From: Paraburkholderia susongensis
GTDB taxonomy: Bacteria > Pseudomonadota > Gammaproteobacteria > Burkholderiales > Burkholderiaceae
Reading direction: 5' to 3'
Assembly (NCBI RefSeq): GCF_900177725.1
Contig: NZ_FXAT01000003.1
Span: forward strand, 496,001-560,000
DNA length: 64,000 bases
Shown: positions 25,734-35,323 of the stretch, in pieces
Position numbering within the stretch: position 1 is the first letter of the stretch
Layout: each line of letters begins with the position of its first letter
Notes under the pieces: model-generated
Databases searched by the model: none
What the model saw: the letters and a program-made list of their open reading frames with translations, nothing else
Told to the model about the DNA's origin: nothing
Program-made: the position numbers and the translations under genes

Positions 25734-27296
25734 TCAATGTCCTAACGAAGGTCCCGCACCCTTGCGCGGCTTCGTAATCCACACCAGCACGGCCAGCACG
25801 AGAAACGCCGCGCAGGAAATGCGGAAGAAGTCGTTGGTCGCCATCATGTACGCCTGCGAGGTCACCACCTGATTCAACTGCGCGGTCACGCTATCGCCGG
25901 AAAGCCCGACGCCCGCGAGCGCATTGGTATAGGCGTTGGTATTCGCCGAATACACGTTGACCGTATCGGTGAGCATCGCGTGGTGATAGATCGTGTCGTT
26001 TTCCCAGAACGTCGTGCTGATGGCCGTGCCGATCGCGCCCGATAACGTGCGGAAGAAATTGGACAGGCCGGAGGCGCTCGCAAGCCGTTCGTCGGACACG
26101 CTGGAAAGCGTGATGGTCGTCATGGGCACGAAGAAGCACGCCACACCGATGCCCTGCACGAGCCGCGGCAGAATCACGTGACCGAACGGCACGTCGAGCG
26201 TAAACGTCGAATTCCAGAGCGACACGATCGCGAACACGATGAACGCGAAACTCGCGACCATGCGCAGATTGAGCCGATGCATGTTCTTGCCGATCATCGG
26301 CGAGAGGAACAGCGCGAGCAGGCCGACCGGCGCGGTGGCGAGACCCGCGAGCCCGGCCGTGTAGCCCATCACCGTTTGCAGCCACAGCGGGAAGATCACC
26401 ACCGAGCCGAAAAAGGCCATGAAGCCGAACGAGATGATCACGACGCCAAGCGCGAAGTTGCGGTCCTTGAAGAGCGACAGGTCGACGATCGGCTCCTTCT
26501 CCGTCAACTCCCACACGAGCAGGAACGCGATCGACACGAGCGCGATCACCGCGAGCGCCACGATGAACGTCGAGTTGAACCAGTCGCGGTCCTTGCCGAG
26601 GTCGAGCATCATCTGCAGACACGACACGCCGCTCACGAGCAGCACAAGGCCGACCACGTCAATGCGCTGCCGCGTGATCTTCGTCTCGCGGCCGCGCAGC
26701 AGCAGGTACGCGCAGACTGCCGAGAACAGGCCGATCGGCACGTTGATGTAGAAGATCCACGGCCACGTGAAGTTGTCGGTGATGTAGCCGCCCATCACGG
26801 GACCGAAGATCGGCGCGCAGATCACGGTCATCGCCCAGAGGCCCAGCGCGAGCCCGCGCTTCGCGGGCGGATAGGAGCGCATCAGGATGGTCTGCGAGAG
26901 CGGCACCATCGGCCCGGACACGAGCCCCTGGACGAGCCGGAACGCGATCAGCGATTCAAAGTTGTGCGCGAAGCCACAGGCTGCCGACGCGAGCGTGAAG
27001 AGCAGCACCGACAACGTGAAGAGCCGCACTTCGCCGACGCGCCGCGCAAGCCAGCCGGTCAGCGGCACGGCGATCGCCGAGGCGACCGAATACGACGAGA
27101 TCACCCAGGTGCCCTGGCTCGTGGCGACGCCGAGACTGCCGGAAATGGTCGGTACCGCGACGTTCGCGATCGAGGTATCCAGCACCTCCATGAAGGTGCC
27201 GAGCGCAAGGCCGACCGTCAGCAGGGCGAGTACGCCGCCCTGCAGCGGGGCGGGTTCGGCGGCGGGCGGCGCGGCGCTGGAAGCCGTGGCATCCAT
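25734..27296 (-). CDS. DHA2-family drug:H+ antiporter, EmrB-like
   Basis: A 520-residue MFS exporter with 14 predicted spans. The DHA2 family start LALGTFMEVLDTSIANVAVPTISGSLG, the motif C-like GPMVPLSQTILMRSYP and GPVMGGYITDNFTWPWIFYINVPIG are typical of EmrB/QacA proteins, which export lipophilic drugs. A 20-residue Ala/Pro-rich N-terminus is extra. A MarR regulator lies upstream on the same strand and a NodT-type outer-membrane channel is divergent. The periplasmic adaptor EmrA, usually adjacent, is not in the window. Confidence 0.92.
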   Translation of the reverse strand: MDATASSAAPPAAEPAPLQGGVLALLTVGLALGTFMEVLDTSIANVAVPTISGSLGVATSQGTWVISSYSVASAIAVPLTGWLARRVGEVRLFTLSVLLFTLASAACGFAHNFESLIAFRLVQGLVSGPMVPLSQTILMRSYPPAKRGLALGLWAMTVICAPIFGPVMGGYITDNFTWPWIFYINVPIGLFSAVCAYLLLRGRETKITRQRIDVVGLVLLVSGVSCLQMMLDLGKDRDWFNSTFIVALAVIALVSIAFLLVWELTEKEPIVDLSLFKDRNFALGVVIISFGFMAFFGSVVIFPLWLQTVMGYTAGLAGLATAPVGLLALFLSPMIGKNMHRLNLRMVASFAFIVFAIVSLWNSTFTLDVPFGHVILPRLVQGIGVACFFVPMTTITLSSVSDERLASASGLSNFFRTLSGAIGTAISTTFWENDTIYHHAMLTDTVNVYSANTNAYTNALAGVGLSGDSVTAQLNQVVTSQAYMMATNDFFRISCAAFLVLAVLVWITKPRKGAGPSLGH

Positions 27297-27431
27297 AGAT
27301 TTTTCTCCTCAGTCGGGAAAGCTTGTCGCGGCAGGTTTATCGTGCACCTTGAACGTAGCGCTTCCATGCCGGATCACCCTCTGCCCAGACAGATATCTTA
27401 AGACAATGGCGCCTTGAAAAACGCCTCGTTG

Positions 27432-27974
27432 TTATTCGTCACCGCTCTTCGACGATGACTCTCCAAATGATGCTTCCGGTGCGTCCGGCTGCGCGGTCAG
27501 CCCGCACCCCCCGCCGGCGCCACCGTCCAGCCCGTTTGCAATGAAGCGGCTGAGCAGGTGAATCAGCGTTGCATGCTCTTCGACGCTGAAGCCGCGCAGT
27601 TGTTCGTTGAGCACCGCGGCGCCCAGACCCGGCAACAGCCGTGCGGCGTCGTGGCCCTGCGGCGTGAGTTCCAGCTTCACCATCCGCCGATCGTCGCTGC
27701 TGCGCGTGCGCACGATAAAACCTTTGCTTTCAAGGCGATCCAGCAAGCGCGTCATCGAGCCGCTGTCGTACGACATGGCGCGCGACAGCTCGAACGGCGT
27801 GCTCGCGCGCCGCGACGACAGTATCAGGATCACGCCGATCTGCTGCGCGGTCAGCCCGAGCGGCTTGACCGCGCGGTCCGTGCGCTCGACCAGCACGTTG
27901 CGCGCTTTCGTCAGGTAGTAGCCAAGACTGGTCGTGAGATCAGTCTCGTCCACGTGGTAAGGGCCATCAGCCAT
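27432..27974 (-). CDS. MarR-family repressor of the efflux genes
   Basis: A 180-residue MarR protein. The winged-helix domain includes LGLTAQQIGVILILSSRRA, STPFELSRAMSYDSGSMTRL and DRLESKGFIVRTRSSDDRRM with the conserved D-x-R-wing. A Gly/Ser-rich C-terminal tail of about 30 residues is unusual. The ATG at 27974 removes a non-conserved N-terminal extension. It lies 136 nt upstream of the exporter gene and probably represses it, releasing on binding a phenolic or drug ligand. The short palindrome TTG-CATAGT-CAA near 28113-28124 in the divergent region is a possible operator. Confidence 0.88.
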   Translation of the reverse strand: MADGPYHVDETDLTTSLGYYLTKARNVLVERTDRAVKPLGLTAQQIGVILILSSRRASTPFELSRAMSYDSGSMTRLLDRLESKGFIVRTRSSDDRRMVKLELTPQGHDAARLLPGLGAAVLNEQLRGFSVEEHATLIHLLSRFIANGLDGGAGGGCGLTAQPDAPEASFGESSSKSGDE

Positions 27975-28226
27975 GGTGTATCCGGAACATCGGCAGGCAG
28001 AACGGAGTTTAGCTGCCTGAGCAGACAGGTCAATTGCATTACAGGTCGCGCGACCGGCAGAAAAACAACACTCCGGCCGTTCGTGCGGCACAGTATGTTG
28101 AAATTTAATTGCATAGTCAATATTATGATAAGCAATGAGTTTCGCGCGATAGCGCCTTCCGAGACCATGTTCTGACCGATCGTCTGCACGTCGCAACCAC
28201 GCGACGCGCGAAAAAGGATTTTCCCG

Positions 28227-28613
28227 ATGCTGTACCTCAAAAACACGCTTGGCGGCCTGAGCCGCTCACTGACTGATTCCGCGCACAAGAGCTTCCAGGG
28301 CCCACACCGCTGGTGGAAACTCGCCTTGTTGGCAGGGTTGATCGTGCTGCCGGGCGGGTCGGTGGGGGTCGCGCTCCTCGCGTGGGTCGAGCATCGGCGG
28401 GGAACGAAGCGCGCAAAGAGCAAGACGGCGGGCGCGCAAACAGGAACGATCGCGCTGCCTACGGAAACCTCCACGCCTATGGCGAACACCATCGCCGCTC
28501 CTGCGGCAAATGCCACCACGGCTTGCCAGACCCGCGGCGATGCCCCTTGCCGGGCGGCGGCGGGCAAGCTGGCGCGGCAAAGGCAGACCAAGCCGGCGGA
28601 ACCGCGGAGCTGA
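28227..28613 (+). CDS. Small hypothetical membrane protein
   Basis: A 128-residue reading frame with an AAGGA ten nt before the ATG. One hydrophobic helix (WWKLALLAGLIVLPGGSVGVALLAWV, in part) near residues 29-53 is followed by a basic stretch and a low-complexity Ala/Thr-rich tail with two cysteines. It lies between the marR and NodT-channel genes on the plus strand. No family recognised; codon usage fits, but the tail could be non-conserved. An overlapping minus-strand frame is less plausible. Confidence 0.45.
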   Translation: MLYLKNTLGGLSRSLTDSAHKSFQGPHRWWKLALLAGLIVLPGGSVGVALLAWVEHRRGTKRAKSKTAGAQTGTIALPTETSTPMANTIAAPAANATTACQTRGDAPCRAAAGKLARQRQTKPAEPRS

Positions 28614-28876
28614 CGCGCACGGTCGATGCGTGACTTCGGCCGTTTAAAGCACGCGAGCCGCGCGACGCCCGCCACTCCCCGGCCCGCGCCGTAACAACGC
28701 GTAACCATCGCGATACGGCCAGTAACACATCTGCGCGCCTGCACACATTAACCTTTCAGCTTTCAGTTTCGCGCGCTTGCGCGGGCTCATACGCTAACAT
28801 TCCGGCAGACCACGATCTCGCCCGGCCGGTGGCGCCGCTCCCGGCCGCACCGCGGCGTCCAGAAGGAATTCATTGC

Positions 28877-30535
28877 ATGCAGTCTGATCGAATCGCGCGC
28901 GCGCGGCCGCTTGCGCCCCGCGCCCTGACCCTTGCCGTAAGCGCGGCCTGCGCGGTGCTCGTCGCCGCCTGCGCGGTGGGTCCCAACTATCAGCGGCCGG
29001 CCACCGAAATCCCGGCCTCGTACAAGGAAGCCGCGCCCGGCTGGAAAGTCGCCGAACCCGCCGACCAGCACGATCGCGGCGACTGGTGGGCGATCTACGA
29101 AGACCCGCAGCTCAACGAACTCGAAGACAAGCTGAACGCCGCGAACCAGACCATCGCGCAATTCGCCGCGAATTACCGTCAGGCCCGCGCGCTCGTCGGC
29201 GAGGCGCGCGCCGCGTATTTCCCGACCATCGGTGCGTCGGCGGGCGCAACGCGCTCGGGCAACGGCGTGTCGTCCGGCGGCAATTCGACTACCGCGACGA
29301 GTCGCTCCGGCGTCAACAACAGCTTCAACGTGCAACTCGACGCGAGCTGGGAGCCGGACCTGTGGGGCTCGGTCACGCGCACGGTCAACGCGCAGAAAGC
29401 CGGCCAGCAGGGCGCCGCCGCCGATCTCGCGAACGCTCGGCTCTCGGCCCAGGCCACGCTCGCGCAAACGTACTTCTCGCTGCGTGCGCTCGACTCCACG
29501 CAACGGCTGCTCGACGACACCGTCGCAGCCTACCAGCGCACCCTGCAGCTCACGCAAAACCAGTACGCGACGGGTGTCGCCGCGCGCTCGGACGTGATCC
29601 AGGCACAAACGCAGTTGCAATCGGCGCAGGCCGCGGCAATCGACAACGGCATCCAGCGCGCGCAGGACGAGCACGCGATCGCCGTGCTGATCGGCGTGCC
29701 AGCCTCCATGTTCTCGCTGCCGCCGATGCCGCTCACCGCGACGCCGCCCGCCGTGCCCGCGCAGATGCCGTCGGCGCTGCTCGAGCGGCGCCCGGACATC
29801 GCCTCGGCGGAGCGCAAGGCCGCCGCGGCGAACGAGCAGATTGGCGTGGCGATCGCCGCGTTTTTCCCGTCGCTCACGCTGTCGGCGAACGGCGGTTTCG
29901 AGAACTCGGTGTTCTCGCAACTGCTCACCGCGCCGTCGCGCTTCTGGACGCTCGGCCCGCAACTCGCCGCGACGATCTTCGACGGTGGTCTGCGCAAGGC
30001 CCAAACCGACGCCGCGCGCGCCACTTACGATGCGAACGTCGCGACCTATCGCCAGACGGTGCTCGCCGCATTCCAGGACGTCGAGGACAATCTCGCGTCG
30101 CTGCGCATCCTCGAACAGGAAATCGTCGTGCAACGGCAGGCGGTCGAATCGGCCCGCCAGGCGCTTGCCATCGTCACGAACGAGTACAAGGCGGGTACGG
30201 TCGGCTTCATCAACGTGCTGGCTGCGCAGACCACAGCGTTCACGGCCGAGCAGAAGCTCGAAAGCATCGCGGGGGAGCGAATGGTGTCGTCGGTGGGTCT
30301 CGTGAAGGCGCTCGGCGGCGGTTGGGACGCGTCGCAGATGAACCGCGAAACGGGTGATGTGGCCGCGCCGGCCGCGCTGCCGGCATCGGCTCCCGCCGTG
30401 ACGTCGGCACCTACGGCGGCGACCGCGGCAAACTCTCCGGCCGTGGCCATGGCCACCGCGCCGGTCGCGCATGACGGCATGCAAAACACGGTGCAAAACG
30501 GTGCCGCGCGCGAGCCGCAGGTGCAAAGCAAGTAG
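28877..30535 (+). CDS. NodT/OprM-type outer-membrane efflux lipoprotein
   Basis: A 552-residue TolC-superfamily channel. A lipoprotein signal ends in LVAACAVGPNYQRP, with lipidation at the Cys and the CxVGPxYxRP start typical of the NodT group. Two OEP domains follow, with the repeats ARAAYFPTIGASAGA / AIAAFFPSLTLSANGGFEN and the long coiled helices that form the periplasmic tunnel. A 65-residue Ala/Pro/Thr-rich C-terminal tail is extra. It would connect inner-membrane pumps to the outside, here probably with the exporter at 25734-27296. A strong terminator follows. Confidence 0.92.
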   Translation: MQSDRIARARPLAPRALTLAVSAACAVLVAACAVGPNYQRPATEIPASYKEAAPGWKVAEPADQHDRGDWWAIYEDPQLNELEDKLNAANQTIAQFAANYRQARALVGEARAAYFPTIGASAGATRSGNGVSSGGNSTTATSRSGVNNSFNVQLDASWEPDLWGSVTRTVNAQKAGQQGAAADLANARLSAQATLAQTYFSLRALDSTQRLLDDTVAAYQRTLQLTQNQYATGVAARSDVIQAQTQLQSAQAAAIDNGIQRAQDEHAIAVLIGVPASMFSLPPMPLTATPPAVPAQMPSALLERRPDIASAERKAAAANEQIGVAIAAFFPSLTLSANGGFENSVFSQLLTAPSRFWTLGPQLAATIFDGGLRKAQTDAARATYDANVATYRQTVLAAFQDVEDNLASLRILEQEIVVQRQAVESARQALAIVTNEYKAGTVGFINVLAAQTTAFTAEQKLESIAGERMVSSVGLVKALGGGWDASQMNRETGDVAAPAALPASAPAVTSAPTAATAANSPAVAMATAPVAHDGMQNTVQNGAAREPQVQSK

Positions 30536-30592
30536 AGACGCTGCGTCACCCGCGAGTCGACGAGAAGTCGCGGAGCAGAGCCGCAAAACAGC

Positions 30593-30639
30593 AGAGGCAT
30601 GGCCGCGAAAAATCCGAAACGCGCCCATGCCTCTTTTTT
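30593..30639 (+). terminator. Rho-independent terminator after the NodT channel
   Basis: A perfect 10-bp stem AGAGGCATGG / CCATGCCTCT, extended by CGCG / CGCG after one mismatch, with a 12-nt loop and a T-run. Confidence 0.88.
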
Positions 30640-30695
30640 CATCGAGCTATGCGTGCAGAGCGCACACCGTGGTGCGCCTCGCGCAGCACGCGCCG

Positions 30696-31475
30696 TCAAC
30701 GCACGAACGTCAGCGCCACCGTATCCGGTCCGCTCGGCCGCCCCAGCAGATTCAGCAGACCGGCGAGGTTGTCGCGCGCCTCGGGCGCGGCGCTCGCCGT
30801 GCCGTGAAACGACGTCGAAGCCGCCGATACCGTGCCGTTGCCGTTCAGCATCAACGGTCCCTTGAGCGTCGTCAGATCGAGCGTCGACGACGCGCCTTGC
30901 GCCTGAAAATTGACCCGGTACGAACCGAGCGGCTTCACGAGCGACACCCGCGAACTGACGTCGGCGAGCGTCATGGTCAGTTGACCGAACGATTCACCCT
31001 TGAAGCTGCGCCAGTCGGACCACGAAAGCTGCACGTTGCCTTGCAGATCGAGCGTGTTGAACGGCGCGCCGAGCCCGGCAAGCAACGACGCGGGCACCGC
31101 GAGCGAGCCCGACGTGACGCTCGCCGTGCGCGGCGTCGCATCGACCGTGATCGGGTCGGGCATGGCCTCGCTGTGCCGCATGATCATGCGCACGCGCCCC
31201 GTGAAAAGCGGCCAGAACGCCGTGTGCCATTCGATCCGCCCAGGCAGCAGCGTCGCCGTGCTCATATCGGAGCCGGCAGCCAGCATCAGCGTGGCCGAGC
31301 CGTGCCACAGCGAGCCTTCGGCGTCGACGAGATTGACGTGGCCGTGCGTCTGCCGCGAAAACTGCGGCGTGACCCAGGCGGCCGGCAACAATGCAAGCGT
31401 CACGGCCGCGACCGACAACACCGCGACCACCAGCCAGGGCAGCGCAACACGCACGCGCCACATCCAGTAATTCAT
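30696..31475 (-). CDS. gspN: Type II secretion protein GspN
   Basis: A 259-residue protein with one N-terminal membrane span (VALPWLVVAVLSVAAVTLALL) and a periplasmic domain of repeated short beta segments (TGRVRMIMRHSEAMPD, GNVQLSWSDWRSFKGESFGQLTM), which fits the GspN family of optional T2SS components. Position after gspM as last gene of the downstream gsp operon supports it. Its exact role in the secreton is not settled. Confidence 0.85.
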   Translation of the reverse strand: MNYWMWRVRVALPWLVVAVLSVAAVTLALLPAAWVTPQFSRQTHGHVNLVDAEGSLWHGSATLMLAAGSDMSTATLLPGRIEWHTAFWPLFTGRVRMIMRHSEAMPDPITVDATPRTASVTSGSLAVPASLLAGLGAPFNTLDLQGNVQLSWSDWRSFKGESFGQLTMTLADVSSRVSLVKPLGSYRVNFQAQGASSTLDLTTLKGPLMLNGNGTVSAASTSFHGTASAAPEARDNLAGLLNLLGRPSGPDTVALTFVR

Positions 31476-31503
31476 GCGAGATCCTGTAGCGAGCGGCGCT
31501 TTT

Positions 31504-32007
31504 TTATTTTGTGGTCGACGGCTGCAACGACACCGTCAGGTCCACCTGGCCATCGTCCTTGAGCGCGGTGATGTGCGCCTCGGCGACCTGCACCTTGAAC
31601 TGCTTGCGCACGTCGTCGACCCAGGTCGTCCACGCCGGAAACGACGCGTTCTTCATCTGCACCTGCACCGCGTTGCCGACGAATTGCACCTGCGTCGCGG
31701 CAAGGCCATGATCGCCGAGCGACGCGCTTAGCGCGTCCTTCAACGCCGCGCCGGTCGGCGCCACGCCCTGAGCCCCCGCCGAGAGCGAACGCGCCTCGTT
31801 CGCCTGCGCGGTCATCTGCGCGAGTTGCCGCTGCAGGCTCGGCAGCGATTCGCGCAGATGCGCGCGGCCTTCCTGTGCCGGCGCCCACAGCACCGACCAC
31901 GCGACCACCACGGCGAGCGCACCGCCGCCCCACGTCAGCAGCGCTTTTTCGCGATCGGTGCGCTGGCCCCAGAAGCCAGCCCATGCTTGAGCGAGTTCAG
32001 CTTTCAT
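31504..32007 (-). CDS. gspM: Type II secretion inner-membrane protein GspM
   Basis: A 167-residue bitopic protein. A short cytoplasmic start (AQAWAGFWGQRTDREKALLTW) is followed by a span near residues 22-40 and a periplasmic ferredoxin-like domain with a coiled region. GspM dimerises with GspL in the assembly platform. The ATG at 32007 overlaps the gspL stop by 4 bp. Residue pattern and position are typical; sequence conservation in this family is low. Confidence 0.88.
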   Translation of the reverse strand: MKAELAQAWAGFWGQRTDREKALLTWGGGALAVVVAWSVLWAPAQEGRAHLRESLPSLQRQLAQMTAQANEARSLSAGAQGVAPTGAALKDALSASLGDHGLAATQVQFVGNAVQVQMKNASFPAWTTWVDDVRKQFKVQVAEAHITALKDDGQVDLTVSLQPSTTK

Positions 32008-33437
32008 TGTCCGTTCCTGATGGTCCACTTGCCGGTACTGCTGTCGATCGCGCCATTCAGGCCGTTGCGCGCGAGGCGCTTCGCAAAGTCGGGGTCGACC
32101 TTGATCGCCGGCTTGAAGGTCACGTCGAGCCGCCGCTCGTGATAGTCGAGTGCGGCGATGCCGTTGACCGGCAACGGAGATAGCGAGCGCGCGAGGCCAT
32201 CGGCGAGCGAGAGGAAATCTTCCTGCGACAACTCACCCGCCGCGACCCGCAACTGCTGCAACTGGCGCGCCATCTGATCGGGTGCGTCGAGCACGGCCGT
32301 CGTCTTCGGGAACGTGTTGAGCAGCAACTCCGTCATCTGTGTGTTGATCGCGTCGCGTTGACGCGAGAGCATGAGCCATTGCACATTCGCGCCGATGATC
32401 GCAACGACGAGCGCGCCGGCCGCGAGCACGAGCGGCAGGCGCAGCCGCCTGAGCGACGCGCGATCGAGCTGCCACGGCTGCGACGCGAATTCGAACTGGC
32501 AGAGGTCGAAGCGGCATTCGAGCGCGCGCCGCGCGAGCTGTTCGAACGGCAGCGGACTCGCGCCGTGGATGTGCGCGGCCAGCCGCGCGGGGCTCGTCGC
32601 GGCGAGGCTCGGCTCGTTGCCGGGCACCTCGGTCACCATGTACAGCGACACCGGCACCGCACCGGCGAGCGCGGCAAGCGTCGCGTTCACCGCGTTGGCC
32701 GGCGCCGCGAGGCCTTCGCCCTGCGCTCCGCGCGCAATCGCGAGTTCGACGCGCGGCACGCCGCTTTCGACCACGCCTTCGAGCAGCATCGCGGGCGCGG
32801 TCTGCGCCACCGCGCCAAGCACGGCGGCCACCATCGGCACGACGGACGGCACATCAGGCGCAACCACGGGCGCGACGCCCGGCAACGAAGTCGCGACGCT
32901 CGCCGCGCCCGCCATGACCGGCTCGCGCGCTTCAGCCAGCTTTTCGGCAGTTTCCGCTGACGTCTCCACGACACTCGCCGCCGCTTCGGCAACGGGCGTC
33001 TGCGGCAGACAACGCGTGACCGGCACCGCGCGCAGACTGCGATGACCGGCCGCCGTGAACGCCTCGCAGATGAAGCGGAACCAGCCGCGATCGACGATCG
33101 CGAGCAGTTGCCGGCCGTCGCCGAGCGCCTGCGGATCGACGGCGATATGGCAGGTTTGCGGATCCTGGATCAGTTGATCCTCGACGATATTGGGCAGCGC
33201 CTGACGCAGCTTCGGGCCGCGCAGCGGCGGCAGCGTCGCGGGCATCAGCAGCAGGTCGCGCGCGGCGATCATCAGCACTGCCGAGCGTGCGCGCGGCAGC
33301 AGCGCGAGCGCCGAGCGGCCCGCGCGCTGGGTGCGGCCCGTCTTGTCGAGCAGCACGAACGGCAGCTCGGGCAGTTGCCATTCCTGCGATGGCACCGCCG
33401 GATCACGCGGCGGCAATAGGACGATCAGCGTGCTCAA
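32004..33437 (-). CDS. gspL: Type II secretion inner-membrane protein GspL
   Basis: A 477-residue protein that links the GspE ATPase to the membrane platform. An actin-like cytoplasmic domain (LALLPRARSAVLMIAARDLLLM, NIVEDQLIQDPQTCHIAV) is interrupted by a long Ala/Val/Pro-rich insertion at about 145-235 that looks disordered. A membrane span near 340-360 (LVLAAGALVVAIIGANVQWL) and a periplasmic domain that pairs with GspM follow. The insertion makes it longer than the usual roughly 400 residues. Confidence 0.88.
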   Translation of the reverse strand: MSTLIVLLPPRDPAVPSQEWQLPELPFVLLDKTGRTQRAGRSALALLPRARSAVLMIAARDLLLMPATLPPLRGPKLRQALPNIVEDQLIQDPQTCHIAVDPQALGDGRQLLAIVDRGWFRFICEAFTAAGHRSLRAVPVTRCLPQTPVAEAAASVVETSAETAEKLAEAREPVMAGAASVATSLPGVAPVVAPDVPSVVPMVAAVLGAVAQTAPAMLLEGVVESGVPRVELAIARGAQGEGLAAPANAVNATLAALAGAVPVSLYMVTEVPGNEPSLAATSPARLAAHIHGASPLPFEQLARRALECRFDLCQFEFASQPWQLDRASLRRLRLPLVLAAGALVVAIIGANVQWLMLSRQRDAINTQMTELLLNTFPKTTAVLDAPDQMARQLQQLRVAAGELSQEDFLSLADGLARSLSPLPVNGIAALDYHERRLDVTFKPAIKVDPDFAKRLARNGLNGAIDSSTGKWTIRNGQ

Positions 33438-33465
33438 AGGCCACTCTCTCCCGGGATTGCGTTGT

Positions 33466-34644
33466 TCATAGTTGGTCTTGTACCCGCACGATACGCGTAG
33501 TGTGGGTCAATGGATCGCGATAGACGAGCGTCGTCCGGTCCACTTCGGCGCGCTCATGCTGCACGCTGCCGTGGACCAGGAAGTAGCTCGAATTGACGTC
33601 GAATTCGTTCTGATCGATCGACACCGTTTGCACGCCGGCGGCTGTCAGCGCGAGCTGCACGTCGCCGACGTTGCGGAAAAACACGGTCTGCCGGCGCGCG
33701 ACGAGCGCCTGCGCCTGCGACACCGTCATGCCCGTCACGACGGCCGCGATCACCTCGGCCGACGCGGTGTTCATGTTGACCGCGGTGACGGTCGGCAGCA
33801 CGGTAACGAACGGGCGCAGGCGCGCGACGATTTCGGGCGTGTAGCCGGGAATGTCGAGCAGCGAATCGACACTCGTCATCTGCAACGGCGCAACCGCGGG
33901 GTTCTCGTCGCCGTCCTCGATGCCGGGCTTGTTCGTGAAGTTGCCGCCGCCCATGCCACCGCTCATGCCGCCCCCGGCGACCGGCGTCGAGCCGCTCATC
34001 GACGTGCCGGTCTGGAAGCGCGTCACCGATTGCGAGAGCGCCGCGCGCATCTGCAACGCGGTGGCTTTGGCAAGTTGACCGCTCAGGCCGAGCGAGAGGA
34101 GCAGACGCTGATACGCGGCAGTCTGCTCCGCGCTCAATTGCATCACGCCGGGCGCGGGGCTCGCCACCAGGTTGCGCAGATTGAATTTGGCCTGCGCGTC
34201 CTCGATCGAACCGGAAAGATAGGTGGCCGCGCCTTGCTGGGCGCGCACCTCGCCGATCTGGCCGAGGAAATCGGACAGGCGCGTTCGCGCGATCGGCACG
34301 CCCCACAAGCCGCCCAGATACGTGATGCCCGCTGACGTATCGCCTTCGGAGCGCAGGATCAGGCGCGTCCAGTCGAGCGCGCCGCGCGCGACCCATTGCG
34401 CCTGCGAGAGCAGCCGCTGATTTTCGATCCGCCGCACCTGCACCTGCTGGCGCCACAGCATGCCGGAGACGAGGATCGCCGATAGCGCGACGACGAGCAG
34501 CGCGCTGATGATCGCCACGCCATGCTGTTTCACGCGCTGCTTCACGCGCCGCGTCCGCCGCTCGCGGCGAACATGCGCGAGGGCGGGAACAGAAGTGCGC
34601 GCGCCCGATGAAGACCGCCGACACAATAACGAGGAGAACGTCAT
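33466..34644 (-). CDS. gspK: Type II secretion minor pseudopilin GspK
   Basis: A 392-residue minor pseudopilin at the tip of the T2SS pseudopilus. The prepilin-like segment GVAIISALLVVALSAILVSGM lacks the +5 Glu found in other pseudopilins, as is typical for GspK. The alpha domain with NMNTASAEVIAAV and two SAM-like helical motifs is present. An inserted Gly/Met/Ser-rich loop (SGGMGGGNF region, near residue 230) is low-complexity. The ATG at 34644 follows the gspJ stop by one base and uses a GGAGA inside gspJ. Confidence 0.9.
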   Translation of the reverse strand: MTFSSLLCRRSSSGARTSVPALAHVRRERRTRRVKQRVKQHGVAIISALLVVALSAILVSGMLWRQQVQVRRIENQRLLSQAQWVARGALDWTRLILRSEGDTSAGITYLGGLWGVPIARTRLSDFLGQIGEVRAQQGAATYLSGSIEDAQAKFNLRNLVASPAPGVMQLSAEQTAAYQRLLLSLGLSGQLAKATALQMRAALSQSVTRFQTGTSMSGSTPVAGGGMSGGMGGGNFTNKPGIEDGDENPAVAPLQMTSVDSLLDIPGYTPEIVARLRPFVTVLPTVTAVNMNTASAEVIAAVVTGMTVSQAQALVARRQTVFFRNVGDVQLALTAAGVQTVSIDQNEFDVNSSYFLVHGSVQHERAEVDRTTLVYRDPLTHTTRIVRVQDQL

Positions 34645-34645
34645 C

Positions 34646-35323
34646 TCATTCTCCGATCAGAAAAACGCGCGTGATGGGCCGCGTGAGCGAAGTCGCGCCG
34701 ATGCGCACCTCGAGCCCCGTCACCGAACGCGGCATCGGCGCGTTGCCGAGCTGCGGCACCTTCAGATTGTTGACGGCCTCGCTCAGCGCGGTCTGCACGT
34801 CGTTCATCTGCGTGGTCCAGCCGAGCTTCGGCACGTACATGCGCGCCGAGATCGAGCCGACGCCGCCCATCAGCGGCACCGCGCTCCAGCCTTCGCCGTC
34901 GCCGCCGTTCAGCGCCCGCCGCAATTCGCCGACATTGCCGAGCGGCGGCGACGCATAGCGAACCACGCGTCCATTGGATATCCGATAGCGCACCACCTGC
35001 AAACGCGGCGCCGAGCCCGGCAAAACCATGTGCCGCACGATCCGCAGCGTGTTGCCGGACACCGACACGGCCGGCTGGCCGGATTCGTCGTCGCTGGCCG
35101 CCTGACGCGCGTCGATGCGCATCTGGTCGAAGAGCTGCGCGAACACGCGCTCGTCTTCCATCGCGTTCGTAATCGTCGTGCGGCCGCGCATGATCTGGTC
35201 GAGCCCGCGCCACGACAGCACCGCGATCACCGCGAGGATCGCAATCGCGACCAGCAGTTCGATCAGCGTGAAGCCACGCGCGCCGACGCGGCGGCGGCGC
35301 TCAGAGCGAGCGGTTGTTTTCAT
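34646..35323 (-). CDS. gspJ: Type II secretion minor pseudopilin GspJ
   Basis: A 225-residue minor pseudopilin. After a basic leader the cleavage/methylation motif RGFTLIELLVAIAILAVIA appears with Glu at +5, followed by LSWRGLDQIMRGR and the globular domain typical of GspJ. GspJ, I and K form the tip complex. It overlaps the end of gspI by 23 bp, which suggests tight translational coupling. Confidence 0.93.
   Translation of the reverse strand: MKTTARSERRRRVGARGFTLIELLVAIAILAVIAVLSWRGLDQIMRGRTTITNAMEDERVFAQLFDQMRIDARQAASDDESGQPAVSVSGNTLRIVRHMVLPGSAPRLQVVRYRISNGRVVRYASPPLGNVGELRRALNGGDGEGWSAVPLMGGVGSISARMYVPKLGWTTQMNDVQTALSEAVNNLKVPQLGNAPMPRSVTGLEVRIGATSLTRPITRVFLIGE

Noticed and set aside
28787..30628. 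613-codon ORF antisense to the NodT channel
   Set aside because: Arg-rich shadow frame without motifs or SD.
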